Shown here piece by piece: positions 16,048 through 23,122 of a stretch of DNA of 32,807 bases; within the stretch, counting starts at the first letter, position 1; every line of letters starts with the position of its first letter. Made by a program: the position numbers and the translations under genes. Source of the stretch: an uncultured Alphaproteobacteria bacterium (lineage in GTDB: Bacteria > Pseudomonadota > Alphaproteobacteria > RF32 > CAG-239); the NCBI GenBank assembly GCA_934271195.1, contig CAKQRB010000004.1, positions 1 to 32,807 of the forward strand, in the 5' to 3' direction. The notes under the pieces were generated by a model. The model was not told where the DNA came from. It was given only the letters and a program-made list of their open reading frames with translations, and did no database searches.

Positions 16048-16232
16048 CTCGCAGTCCGGAGACGGACTGTGGTGTCTCAAAAACATCTCATGATTTTCCA
16101 CTTCTTGGTGGAGTGCCTAAAATAAGCGTGCTTGTACGACGAATAATGGCGACTGTTAATCATGCAGTTTTTGAGCTCCACCACCCTTGTTTTAGGGTGG
16201 TTTTGTTTTAACAAAATAGTGGAGCTAAGAAA
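16048..16232 (+). ncRNA. Structured leader/small RNA, copy 2 (unrecognised family)
   Basis: Ordered helices: CAGTCC/GGACTG (16052-16069), TTCCAC/GTGGAG (16096-16113), CGTG/TACG (16127-16138) within the invariant AAATAAGCGTGCTTG, ACTG/CAGT (about 16152-16168), terminator-like CCACCCT/AGGGTGG (16181-16200) followed by TTTTGTTTT, and TTTTGTT/AACAAAA just after it. An outer stem AGCTCCAC (16174-16181) / GTGGAGCT (16219-16226) encloses these last two and covers the Shine-Dalgarno GGAG eight bases before the ATG at 16233. Pairing is kept through base changes relative to copy 1. The layout suggests control of the downstream gene at both termination and initiation; the trigger is unknown. Confidence 0.65.
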
Positions 16233-16493
16233 ATGTTATCAAGAAAATATAGAAAACACTGGCGTAAGAACTTCCGTACTTATTGCAATCAGGAATTAGA
16301 CCGGATAATGACGGAACGGGGTTTAACAAGCGCCGAACTGTCTAATCACATAGACTTTCTGGAAGGACGAATAGAAAAGCTGAGAAGGAATACGGAGAGC
16401 CTGCGTATGGACGAATATGCCTACTTGTTCTCCTTTTTCGATAAGGTGTTTGAGATTAAATTGTCCGACGCCCGAACCTCTCCATGGCAATAA
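16233..16493 (+). CDS. Small basic protein with a possible Cro/CI-like HTH, controlled by leader RNA
   Basis: 86 aa with a strongly basic N-terminus (MLSRKYRKHWRKNFRTY). The middle, LDRIMTERGLTSAELSNHI, followed by EGRIEKLRRNTESLRMDEYAYLFSFFD, has the spacing of a small XRE/Cro helix-turn-helix: a helix, TSAEL as in TQEEL, a recognition helix, and a last pair of helices. DNA binding is therefore plausible but not shown. GGAG lies at a good distance before the ATG and is buried in the outer stem of the leader. A terminator follows directly, so this is a single-gene unit. The homologous start after leader copy 1 is broken after five codons. Confidence 0.7.
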   Translation: MLSRKYRKHWRKNFRTYCNQELDRIMTERGLTSAELSNHIDFLEGRIEKLRRNTESLRMDEYAYLFSFFDKVFEIKLSDARTSPWQ

Positions 16494-16494
16494 G

Positions 16495-16525
16495 AAAAAA
16501 AGCGGGATTAACTTCCCGTTTTTTT
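16495..16525 (+). terminator. Terminator of the small HTH-like gene
   Basis: A-rich lead, CGGGA (16503-16507) paired with TCCCG (16514-16518), then seven T. It starts two bases after the stop codon. Confidence 0.75.
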
Positions 16526-16531
16526 CATCTT

Positions 16532-16670
16532 TGTCATTGCCGGACTTTGATCCGGCAATCCATCTTACAACCGGCACTCTGTCTGTTTCCTTATGGATTC
16601 TCGGGTGTAAATTCCCGCAAGCGAGCCCCTTTCGTCCCGTAGGGTTCGAACTTCACGCCCGAGAATGACA
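16532..16670. repeat. Dispersed palindromic repeat (TGTCATT...AATGACA), copy 2
   Basis: Same left arm as the copy at 10088 (TGTCATTGCCGGACTT, then GATCCGGCAATCC) and the same right end (GAGAATGACA), with GGATTCTCGGGTGTAAATTC in the interior of both in slightly different form. In both places it follows the leader element, and both are followed by GCCTTGAAG. Confidence 0.78.
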
Positions 16671-16680
16671 GTGCCTTGAA

Positions 16681-16885
16681 GTACCATTCCCCTCAAGCTT
16701 GAGGGGCTGGGGGAGTTGATTAGCCCGATTACCGAATGATTTCTTAGCTTTTGGCCCAAAGAGGCGAATATTAAGTACTGAGCCTTGGAACGTAGTGACC
16801 TTAACTTTGGGCTGAAAGCTTAGAAAATGAGGTTGGGCTTGACTTTTGCTTACTTTTGGTCAAGCAAAAGTAAGAAAGAAGAAAT
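16681..16885. other. 205-bp structured segment present only in copy 2 of the duplicated region
   Basis: In copy 1 CCTTGAAG is followed at once by CCCAACTCTATGAAG; here about 205 bp separate the same two motifs. The segment holds three inverted repeats: the perfect palindrome CCCCTCAAGCTTGAGGGG (16689-16706), an 18-bp imperfect inverted repeat TTAGCTTTTGGCCCAAAG (16744-16761) / CTTTGGGCTGAAAGCTTA (16805-16822) around a 43-nt interior, and CTTACTTTTG/CAAAAGTAAG (16849-16874). No credible coding frame is present. It could be one or more miniature repeat elements, or a part deleted from copy 1. Confidence 0.6.
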
Positions 16886-17018
16886 CCCAACTCTATGAAG
16901 AAACCAAAACCCGAAAATAAAAAAGGAAAGGCCGCGGCAAACGGGACAAAGGGGCGGGAGAAAAAAGGAAAGTCGCGGGGAGGGAAAACGAAAAATATGT
17001 ATTTCTACATTTTTATGG

Positions 17019-17046
17019 TTGAGAAAAGCGTTATTTGGTGTATAGT
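17019..17046 (+). promoter_or_regulatory. Sigma70-like promoter for yajC-secD-secF
   Basis: TTGAGA (17019-17024) and TATAGT (17041-17046), 16-bp spacer, 35 nt before the yajC ATG. Confidence 0.65.
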
Positions 17047-17080
17047 AACCACGAAAATTTTTAATAAATAGGAGAATACA

Positions 17081-17473
17081 ATGTTCATTAGTGACGCTTT
17101 TGCACAAGTTTCCGGCGCAGCCGCGCCGGCAGGGTCAATGGCCGGAACTTTCATTCAGCTCGGGCTGATTTTCTTGATTTTTTATTTCTTGTTGATTCGT
17201 CCGCAGCAAAAGAAAATCAAACAGCATGAAGCAATGGTCAGCGCTTTGAAAAAAGGTGATCGTATCATTACCGGCGGCGGAATTTATGCAAAAGTCGTCA
17301 AAGCTGATGATCCGATGGATTTGACTGTTGAGATTGCCGAAGGCGTTAATGTGGTCGTCAATCGTGCCACTGTACGTGAAGTCCTGACGGCCGAGTTGTT
17401 GAAAGCCGCTCTGGAGGCCAAGTCAAAAATGCTTGATAAGGCGGCAAACTCTAATAAGAAAAACAAAAAATAA
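17081..17473 (+). CDS. yajC: Preprotein translocase accessory subunit YajC
   Basis: 130 aa, normal length. A short periplasmic N-terminus is followed by one membrane helix (about residues 23-42, AGTFIQLGLIFLIFYFLLI) and the signature RPQQKKIKQHEAMVSALKKGDRIITGGGIYAKV with a small cytoplasmic beta domain. YajC joins SecD and SecF in the Sec holotranslocon at the inner membrane. AGGAGA precedes the ATG. secD starts 12 nt downstream, the standard order for this operon. Confidence 0.97.
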   Translation: MFISDAFAQVSGAAAPAGSMAGTFIQLGLIFLIFYFLLIRPQQKKIKQHEAMVSALKKGDRIITGGGIYAKVVKADDPMDLTVEIAEGVNVVVNRATVREVLTAELLKAALEAKSKMLDKAANSNKKNKK

Positions 17474-17485
17474 GAAAGCAGCAAG

Positions 17486-19036
17486 ATGTATAAATTATCA
17501 CAAACCAGAATAATGATTATTATCGGCATCTGCCTTTTGGGAATTTTCTTTTCGATTCCCAATCTGATGCCGGACAAAGCGGCTTCGCTTCCCAGCTGGT
17601 GGCAGCCGGTAAACCTCGGATTGGATTTGCAGGGCGGCTCCAATCTGCTTTTGGAAGTCAAAATTGATGATGTTCTGAAAGAAAAAATGGATTCGATAGA
17701 AGACGGTATCCGTCAAACACTGCGTGAAAACAAGATTCGTTATCAAAGCCTTAAGGCTACGCCGACGACTGTTCAGGTCAAAATTGAAAATCTGAATGCC
17801 CGCAATAAAGCCGCTTCTTTGTTCCGCAAACTGGACAAAGACTATGATGTCAAAGAAGAAGCTGATGGCTTGCTCGTGCTCTCTTATAATGAAATGGCTT
17901 TAAACAAGCTCAAAAGCAAGGTTGTTGACCAGTCTATTGAAATCGTCCGCCGCCGTATTGATGAATTGGGCACCAAAGAACCTGTCATTCAACGTCAGGG
18001 AGCCGATCGTATAGTTGTTCAGCTGCCGGGGCTGCAAAATCCCGAATATGTCAAAACCTTGCTCGGCAAAACCGCAAAGCTGAGCTTCCATCTGGTAGAC
18101 AGCCGCAGTTCTGCGTTGGACGCCCGCCGCGGTATGATTTCCAATTCTTCCAAACTGGTTAAAGGCGCAGAAGGCGAAAATTATGTTCTGGGACGCAAAG
18201 CCATCGTAACCGGAGAACATCTGGTTGACGCTCAAGCCAGCTTTCAGGATCGGGAGCCCGTCGTAAGCTTCAAATTTGATACTTTTGGCGGTAAGAAATT
18301 TGGCGAAGTGACCAAAAACAATATCGGCGAGCGTCTGGCAATTGTCTTGGATAACGAGGTCATTTCGGCCCCGACAATTCAAAGCGCCATTTTGGGAGGT
18401 AGCGGTATTATCAGCGGTAGCTTTACTGCAAAATCGGCAAATGATCTTGCTCTGTTGCTGCGATCCGGTGCATTGCCTGCGCCTTTGGAAGTTTTGGAAG
18501 AACGGACTGTTGGCGCTGGTTTGGGAGCTGATTCCATCTACGCCGGTGCGGTCGCCTGTGTGATTGGCCTGATTGCCGTTGTGGCGTTTATCATTGCGGC
18601 TTATGGCCTGTTTGGTATTTTCACGACCATTGCCGTCTTTACCAACCTGTTTTTGATGTTGGGTATTCTGAGTTTTATCGGCGCCACGCTGACTCTGCCC
18701 GGAATTGCCGGTATTATCCTGACAATCGGTATGGCTGTCGATGCCAACGTCTTGATTTTTGAACGGATGCGGGAAGAAGTCAAAGCCGGACGCTCTCCGC
18801 GTGATGCTGCAGATGCCGGCTTTACCGAAGCTTGGACGACAATTGTGGATTCCAACCTGACAACTCTGGTTGCCGCCATTGTTTTGTTTTATTTCGGAAC
18901 CGGTCCGGTTCGCGGCTTTGCCGTAACTTTGGCAATCGGTATCGCAACCTCTATGTTTACGTCGGTAACCGTAACCCGCGTTATTATTGCCACCTGGCTG
19001 AATAAGGCAAAACCGACCAAACTGCCGATTATGTAA
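17486..19036 (+). CDS. secD: Protein translocase subunit SecD
   Basis: 516 aa, normal for SecD. An N-terminal membrane helix (residues 9-27) precedes LGLDLQGGSNLLLEV, the conserved D1 motif. A large periplasmic P1 domain follows, including VRRRIDELGTKEPVIQRQG and VVQLPGLQNPE. Five C-terminal membrane helices start near residue 350; their core has GIAGIILTIGMAVDANVLIFERMREE, carrying the Asp needed for proton-driven export in this RND-type family. SecD and SecF use the proton gradient to help draw proteins out of SecYEG on the periplasmic side. secF starts 11 nt later. Confidence 0.98.
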   Translation: MYKLSQTRIMIIIGICLLGIFFSIPNLMPDKAASLPSWWQPVNLGLDLQGGSNLLLEVKIDDVLKEKMDSIEDGIRQTLRENKIRYQSLKATPTTVQVKIENLNARNKAASLFRKLDKDYDVKEEADGLLVLSYNEMALNKLKSKVVDQSIEIVRRRIDELGTKEPVIQRQGADRIVVQLPGLQNPEYVKTLLGKTAKLSFHLVDSRSSALDARRGMISNSSKLVKGAEGENYVLGRKAIVTGEHLVDAQASFQDREPVVSFKFDTFGGKKFGEVTKNNIGERLAIVLDNEVISAPTIQSAILGGSGIISGSFTAKSANDLALLLRSGALPAPLEVLEERTVGAGLGADSIYAGAVACVIGLIAVVAFIIAAYGLFGIFTTIAVFTNLFLMLGILSFIGATLTLPGIAGIILTIGMAVDANVLIFERMREEVKAGRSPRDAADAGFTEAWTTIVDSNLTTLVAAIVLFYFGTGPVRGFAVTLAIGIATSMFTSVTVTRVIIATWLNKAKPTKLPIM

Positions 19037-19047
19037 GGATAAGAAAA

Positions 19048-19986
19048 ATGAGAATTTTTAGTTGGATTACCAAAGATACAAACATAAACTTTATGGGAGC
19101 CAAGAAGCTAACTTATGCAATTTCAATTATATGCTTTTTGCTGTCGGTTGCGCTGATTACCGTCAAAGGGTTTAACTTCGGTATTGATTTTTCTGGTGGT
19201 ATTTTGATGGAAATCAAAAGCGAACAGCCGCTTGATCTGACAGAAATCAGAAACAAGCTTGAAAGTGTTAATGTCGGGGAGATCAATCTTCAGACAATCG
19301 GTGATAAAGGCAATGAACTTATGATTCGTGCCGAAGCCGACAATCTGGATGAAGAAGCCCAGCGGATTGCCGTTAAAAACATTAAAGAAGTTTTAGGCAA
19401 CGACATGGAATACCGCCGGATTGAAACTGTTGGCCCGCAGGTCGGTGATGAACTGAAGATTGCCGGTACCATTGCTTCTCTGATTGCTATTCTGGCCATT
19501 TCAGCTTACATCTGGATTCGTTTTGAATGGCAGTTTGCGCTTGGAGCGTTGCTCGGCTTGTTCCATGACATAATTATCACGCTTGGTCTGTTATCTTTGT
19601 TTGACATGGACTTCAGCTTGACAACCATTGCAGCTATTCTGACTTTGGCCGGTTATTCGGTAAATGATACTGTTGTGACTTATGATCGTATTCGGGAAAA
19701 TCTGCACAAATTTACCAAAATGCCGCAGGACTCTCTGTTGAACAAGAGCATCAACGATATTTTCTCACGCACGTTGCTGACTGGTTTCAGTACCATCTTG
19801 GCCGCGCTGGCTCTTTTGGTCTTTGGTGGCGATACGTTGCGCAGTTTTGCCTTTACCATTGTCTGGGGCGTAATTGTCGGAACCTATTCTTCTATTTATG
19901 TTTCGGCGGTTATTCTGGACTTGTTTGATTTGCGCAAAACGCAAGAAAACTCTCAAAACGTCAATCCTTTCGGCAATGTCGAATAG
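19048..19986 (+). CDS. secF: Protein translocase subunit SecF
   Basis: 312 aa, normal for SecF. First helix about residues 23-42, then NFGIDFSGGILMEI, the signature of the periplasmic domain. Five more helices from about residue 140 include SLTTIAAILTLAGYSVNDTVVTYDRIREN, the SecF counterpart of the SecD ion-path helix. It pairs with SecD. AAGGATAAG precedes the ATG. A strong terminator follows, closing the three-gene operon. Confidence 0.98.
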   Translation: MRIFSWITKDTNINFMGAKKLTYAISIICFLLSVALITVKGFNFGIDFSGGILMEIKSEQPLDLTEIRNKLESVNVGEINLQTIGDKGNELMIRAEADNLDEEAQRIAVKNIKEVLGNDMEYRRIETVGPQVGDELKIAGTIASLIAILAISAYIWIRFEWQFALGALLGLFHDIIITLGLLSLFDMDFSLTTIAAILTLAGYSVNDTVVTYDRIRENLHKFTKMPQDSLLNKSINDIFSRTLLTGFSTILAALALLVFGGDTLRSFAFTIVWGVIVGTYSSIYVSAVILDLFDLRKTQENSQNVNPFGNVE

Positions 19987-20004
19987 GCAGATGTAGGTTA
20001 TCCC

Positions 20005-20047
20005 ACGGCGGAGATAAGGTTTTGCCTTATTTTCCGCCGTTTTTTTT
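20005..20047 (+). terminator. Terminator of the yajC-secD-secF operon
   Basis: ACGGCGGA (20005-20012) pairs with TCCGCCGT (20033-20040), with an inner ATAAGG/CCTTAT extension, and eight T follow. Confidence 0.9.
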
Positions 20048-20056
20048 ATTTTACTA

Positions 20057-20085
20057 TTGAAAAGAACAAAAGATTGTGCTACATC
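20057..20085 (+). promoter_or_regulatory. Possible promoter of the 124-codon gene
   Basis: TTGAAA (20057-20062) and TACATC (20080-20085) with a 17-bp spacer, about 20 nt before the ATG. The -10 match is modest. Confidence 0.4.
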
Positions 20086-20104
20086 ATTATCATAATTTGA
20101 AACC

Positions 20105-20479
20105 ATGGATGTTATAATGATTATTGATGGTAACAATAAAAAACAAAGAAGCATATTAACCAATAAATGCTTCTATCAAACAACCGCAAAAATCATGCGT
20201 GACTTTGAGCAAAAAGGCTACGCAAACTCCGCTGACGAAACAGTAAAGGTGATTTCCGCCTATCATGAAATCGTCAAGAAAAAATCCCGCAATCACTATA
20301 ATAACGACTATAATGCCGCTTTTCAAAAAATTGACGAAGCAATAGACAGTCTGGCGAACAAAGTTTTTTATGATTATGATAAAAAACGCCACGACATTGC
20401 TTATCAGTCTTTTGAAGAATTTGACTATGTCGGCGCCATCGTCAATCGCCAACTTTCTAAAAAAAGCAACATTTCTTAA
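20105..20479 (+). CDS. Small hypothetical protein
   Basis: 124 aa, soluble, rich in Lys, Asn, Asp and Tyr. Two ATGs, at 20105 and 20117, are possible starts; neither has a clear Shine-Dalgarno sequence. The sequence looks helical, with KCFYQTTAKIMRDFEQKGY and AFQKIDEAIDSLANKVFYDYDKKR. I recognise no family. It stands alone between the secF terminator and the gpsA promoter. Codon use looks like that of its neighbours, which favours a real gene. Confidence 0.6.
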   Translation: MDVIMIIDGNNKKQRSILTNKCFYQTTAKIMRDFEQKGYANSADETVKVISAYHEIVKKKSRNHYNNDYNAAFQKIDEAIDSLANKVFYDYDKKRHDIAYQSFEEFDYVGAIVNRQLSKKSNIS

Positions 20480-20527
20480 AAGTTTTTCCGTTTTTTTCTT
20501 ATTCCTGACAATAAGTCGATAAAGAAA

Positions 20528-20556
20528 TTGCCAACTGCCACATAATGTCCTATAAA
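20528..20556 (+). promoter_or_regulatory. Sigma70-like promoter for gpsA
   Basis: TTGCCA (20528-20533) and TATAAA (20551-20556) with a 17-bp spacer, 39 nt before the ATG. Confidence 0.65.
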
Positions 20557-20595
20557 ATAATCATTACACTTCTTGAATTTTTTAAAGGATAAGCC

Positions 20596-21573
20596 ATGAA
20601 AAAAATTTCATTGATCGGATGCGGCCGCTGGGGAACTTTTCTCGGCTGGTACGCTGGAAATTATGCGGGTTTTGAACAGGTTGATATGTATGATATCCCA
20701 ACCTCTCCAAACTTTGTTGAACTGCGTGATACCCGTAAAAATGCCTATCTGCAATTGTCAGATAATATGGTGCTACATGAGGATATTGCCGATGTTTTGC
20801 AAAATGACATTATTATTGTATCTATCGGCTGTCAGCATTTGCGCGCGTTGGCTCGTCAGCTGAACAATTATAATCTGGACGGCAAAACTTTTCTGCTGGC
20901 GATGAAAGGGTTGGAAGAACCGGGCGCCAAGACTTTGCAACAGGTTTTTCAAGAAGAAATCAAACAAAATATTCACGTTGCCGTGATTGTCGGCCCCGGC
21001 CATGTTCAGGATTATATGAAAGGCGTGCCGTCTTGCGCAGTGATTGATAGTTATGAACCGGAAACCAAAGACCGGCTGATAAAGTTACTTTCAAGCGATT
21101 TGATTCGCTTTTATTATGGTACGGATATGATTGGCAACCAAATAGGCGCGGCTTTGAAAAATGTGATTGGTATTGCCGCTGGCATTTTGGACGGGCTGGA
21201 GTGGTACGGCTTAAAAGGCGCGTTAATGGCACGAGCACCGATAGAAGTCGGACGTTTTATCAGACACTTTGGCGGCAACCCGCAGAACGCTTACGGGTTG
21301 GCGCATTTGGGCGATTATGAAGCCACATTGTTTTCGCCACACAGCCACAATCGCAAATTTGGCGAAATGTTTGCTAAAGGACAGGATTTCGGAAAACTCG
21401 CTGAGGGCGTCGCCACGCTGAAAGCCGTTAAAATGATTGCTGACGAACAAGGGGTTGATATGCCGATTTGTCAGGCGCTGTATAAAGCGGTTTATGAAAA
21501 AGCTGACATTAAAAGCGTTTTGAAGTCAATGTTTGAAAGAGATTTAAAGAGCGAGTTTGAGAGTATTTGTTAA
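20596..21573 (+). CDS. gpsA: Glycerol-3-phosphate dehydrogenase (NAD(P)+), divergent
   Basis: 325 aa, normal for GpsA, which reduces dihydroxyacetone phosphate to sn-glycerol-3-phosphate for phospholipid synthesis. The Rossmann motif GCGRWGT is at residues 8-14. Lys104 in AMKGLEE and Lys188 in GAALKNVIGIAAGILDGL fit the conserved active-site lysines. The usual SGPSFAxE segment is replaced by VGPGHVQDYMKGVPS, so this is a divergent subfamily member; I have the impression of similar sequences in Firmicutes, which would suggest transfer, but cannot check. AAAGGA precedes the ATG. It is a single-gene unit ending in a bidirectional terminator. Confidence 0.85.
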   Translation: MKKISLIGCGRWGTFLGWYAGNYAGFEQVDMYDIPTSPNFVELRDTRKNAYLQLSDNMVLHEDIADVLQNDIIIVSIGCQHLRALARQLNNYNLDGKTFLLAMKGLEEPGAKTLQQVFQEEIKQNIHVAVIVGPGHVQDYMKGVPSCAVIDSYEPETKDRLIKLLSSDLIRFYYGTDMIGNQIGAALKNVIGIAAGILDGLEWYGLKGALMARAPIEVGRFIRHFGGNPQNAYGLAHLGDYEATLFSPHSHNRKFGEMFAKGQDFGKLAEGVATLKAVKMIADEQGVDMPICQALYKAVYEKADIKSVLKSMFERDLKSEFESIC

Positions 21574-21576
21574 AAT

Positions 21577-21605
21577 AAAATGCCGGAGTTAATCTCCGGC
21601 ATTTT
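21577..21605. terminator. Bidirectional terminator between gpsA and the convergent gene
   Basis: A perfect 12-bp stem AAAATGCCGGAG / CTCCGGCATTTT with a 5-nt loop. The minus-strand gene's TAA stop lies in the loop, so the hairpin also forms part of that gene's end. Confidence 0.88.
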
Positions 21606-22248
21606 CATTGAAGCTAGCGTCAATAATTTCCTGACGGTTATAAATCTCTTCAAAAGCGGCAATCGCTTCGGTGCAGTCTTTGATTAAAAGCTGCTTAGCT
21701 TCAGGATGCTCCTCGTCATGAATGATTTTACGCAAAATTTCCATTTCTTGCGCCTGCATGGCCGGATTCTGTTCAATCAGCTCACCGGTCAGACGTTGAT
21801 ATTTCTGATTGGCGATTCTCAAAATATCCATGCCGGCAGATTCGTTGCCTGAATCATATTGTGATAAAAACAATAAATTAGCGCAAAGGGCGTATTGGTC
21901 TTTTAACTCTGTAAAACCGAGAATGTTTTTGAGCTCTGTCAGGTCCTCATTGGTAACGGCTTCTTCTGCCTGAACGCTAACCTCGGACTGTGGCAGGGAA
22001 TTTCGGCTTATGGTATATCCGATGAGCGCCAGAATAGCAATGACGGCAGTGATAATGTAAATCTCATAAGCTTTGAGTGAGATCGGATGAAGCTCAGTAT
22101 TTTTCTCAACCTGCTTTTCTTTATTCTGAACTTTTTGATCCTCGTCTGCAGCGAGTCTTAAATTTTTTTCGTTCTTAAAATGCGGGTTTTTGTTCCGCCG
22201 ATACTGGTTGTTTCTTTTCTGAGGCTTTTTTTCTGTAGTTCCCGCCAT
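21589..22248 (-). CDS. Single-pass membrane protein, unknown function
   Basis: 219 aa. A highly charged, Asn/Lys-rich cytoplasmic N-terminus (about 58 residues) is followed by one membrane helix (about 60-80, AYEIYIITAVIAILALIGYTI). The C-terminal 135 residues are soluble and helical, presumably periplasmic, and have TPR-like spacing (QYALCANLLFLSQYDSGNESAGMDILRIANQKY is one such stretch), but no repeat was confirmed. AGGGGA lies seven bases before the ATG. Convergent with gpsA. Function cannot be assigned. Confidence 0.75.
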   Translation of the reverse strand: MAGTTEKKPQKRNNQYRRNKNPHFKNEKNLRLAADEDQKVQNKEKQVEKNTELHPISLKAYEIYIITAVIAILALIGYTISRNSLPQSEVSVQAEEAVTNEDLTELKNILGFTELKDQYALCANLLFLSQYDSGNESAGMDILRIANQKYQRLTGELIEQNPAMQAQEMEILRKIIHDEEHPEAKQLLIKDCTEAIAAFEEIYNRQEIIDASFNENAGD

Positions 22249-22387
22249 TGTACGTCCCCTGCTGAATTCGAATTAACCCTAATCTACAGCCGATCTTGCC
22301 AATAATCAATAGATAAGCTTAATATATAATAATTTTTTGAAGCGGAAAAATTATACATACCATGTTATACCGCATCTGTTTCTGAAA

Positions 22388-22415
22388 TTGCTTTAATCTG
22401 AATTTAATCTAAAAT
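22388..22415 (+). promoter_or_regulatory. Possible promoter of the 223-codon membrane gene
   Basis: TTGCTT (22388-22393) and TAAAAT (22410-22415) with a 16-bp spacer, 36 nt before the ATG. The 200-bp divergent gap is AT-rich and shows nothing else. Confidence 0.45.
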
Positions 22416-22450
22416 ACCAAAAAATTTTGGATTTTAAGAACTGCTGAACT

Positions 22451-23122
22451 ATGAAAAAATATTTTTTATCACCGCTTTTTATGCCGGTTGTCATTTCTTT
22501 GCTCTGGCTTGGAATGATGGACGTTATTTTTGCATTTTTCCCTCAAACGCTGCCGGCTGTTGCCCAAAACGGCGGTTTGATTGAAAAAATAACACATATT
22601 TTATATATTCTGATGCTTTGTTTTTTTATCATGTATTACAAAGATTTTTTCCGGATTCGGCGAGATTATTTTATTTTTGTTTTCTTGGGAATATGCGCTT
22701 TTTTAAGAGAAGCCGGAATCCAGCACCACCTAACAACACATGATTCAACGCCGTTTAAATCGCGCTTTTTTACAAATCCTGCCAACCCTTTGTCAGAAAA
22801 AATTGTCTTCGGTTTGATTCTGCTTCTGGTCTTTGGGCTTGTTGTCTGTCTGGCTGTCAGATACAGCCGTTATCTGATAACATCTTTTCTGAAATTCCGC
22901 TTAATCGGATGGTCTGCCGCCGTTCTGTGCACGATGCTGGTCGTGGCCAAATTTGTAGACCGCTTCCCGTCAAATTTCAAACATTATACCGGCGGCCGCC
23001 TGAATCCGGTTATGATAAATAATCTGATGCTGATTGAAGAAACCGGAGAAATGCTGCTGCCGCTGATTGTTGTTATTTTTTTGGCGCAGTATCATTTATT
23101 ACAAAAGGAACGCTGGGATTAA
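22451..23122 (+). CDS. Polytopic membrane protein, unknown function
   Basis: 223 aa with about six predicted membrane helices (near residues 9-30, 45-62, 73-87, 117-138, 150-165 and 198-213). A polar loop after the third helix contains EAGIQHHLTTHDSTPFKSRFF, and another before the last helix has DRFPSNFKHYTGGRLNPVM, with several His, Asp and Glu residues next to membrane ends (LREAGIQHH, LIEETGEM). This layout is compatible with a membrane enzyme, but no family was recognised. No clear Shine-Dalgarno sequence. The stop overlaps that of the convergent 652-codon gene by four bases, leaving no room for a terminator between them. Confidence 0.75.
   Translation: MKKYFLSPLFMPVVISLLWLGMMDVIFAFFPQTLPAVAQNGGLIEKITHILYILMLCFFIMYYKDFFRIRRDYFIFVFLGICAFLREAGIQHHLTTHDSTPFKSRFFTNPANPLSEKIVFGLILLLVFGLVVCLAVRYSRYLITSFLKFRLIGWSAAVLCTMLVVAKFVDRFPSNFKHYTGGRLNPVMINNLMLIEETGEMLLPLIVVIFLAQYHLLQKERWD

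Noticed and set aside
16565..16759. Minus-strand open frame of 64 codons
   Set aside because: It runs through the palindromic repeat and the structured insert, has no good start signal and no recognisable protein features.
16850..17107. Minus-strand open frame of 85 codons upstream of yajC
   Set aside because: It overlaps the yajC promoter and start, is made of biased A/G-rich sequence, and has low-complexity hydrophobic content typical of a chance frame.
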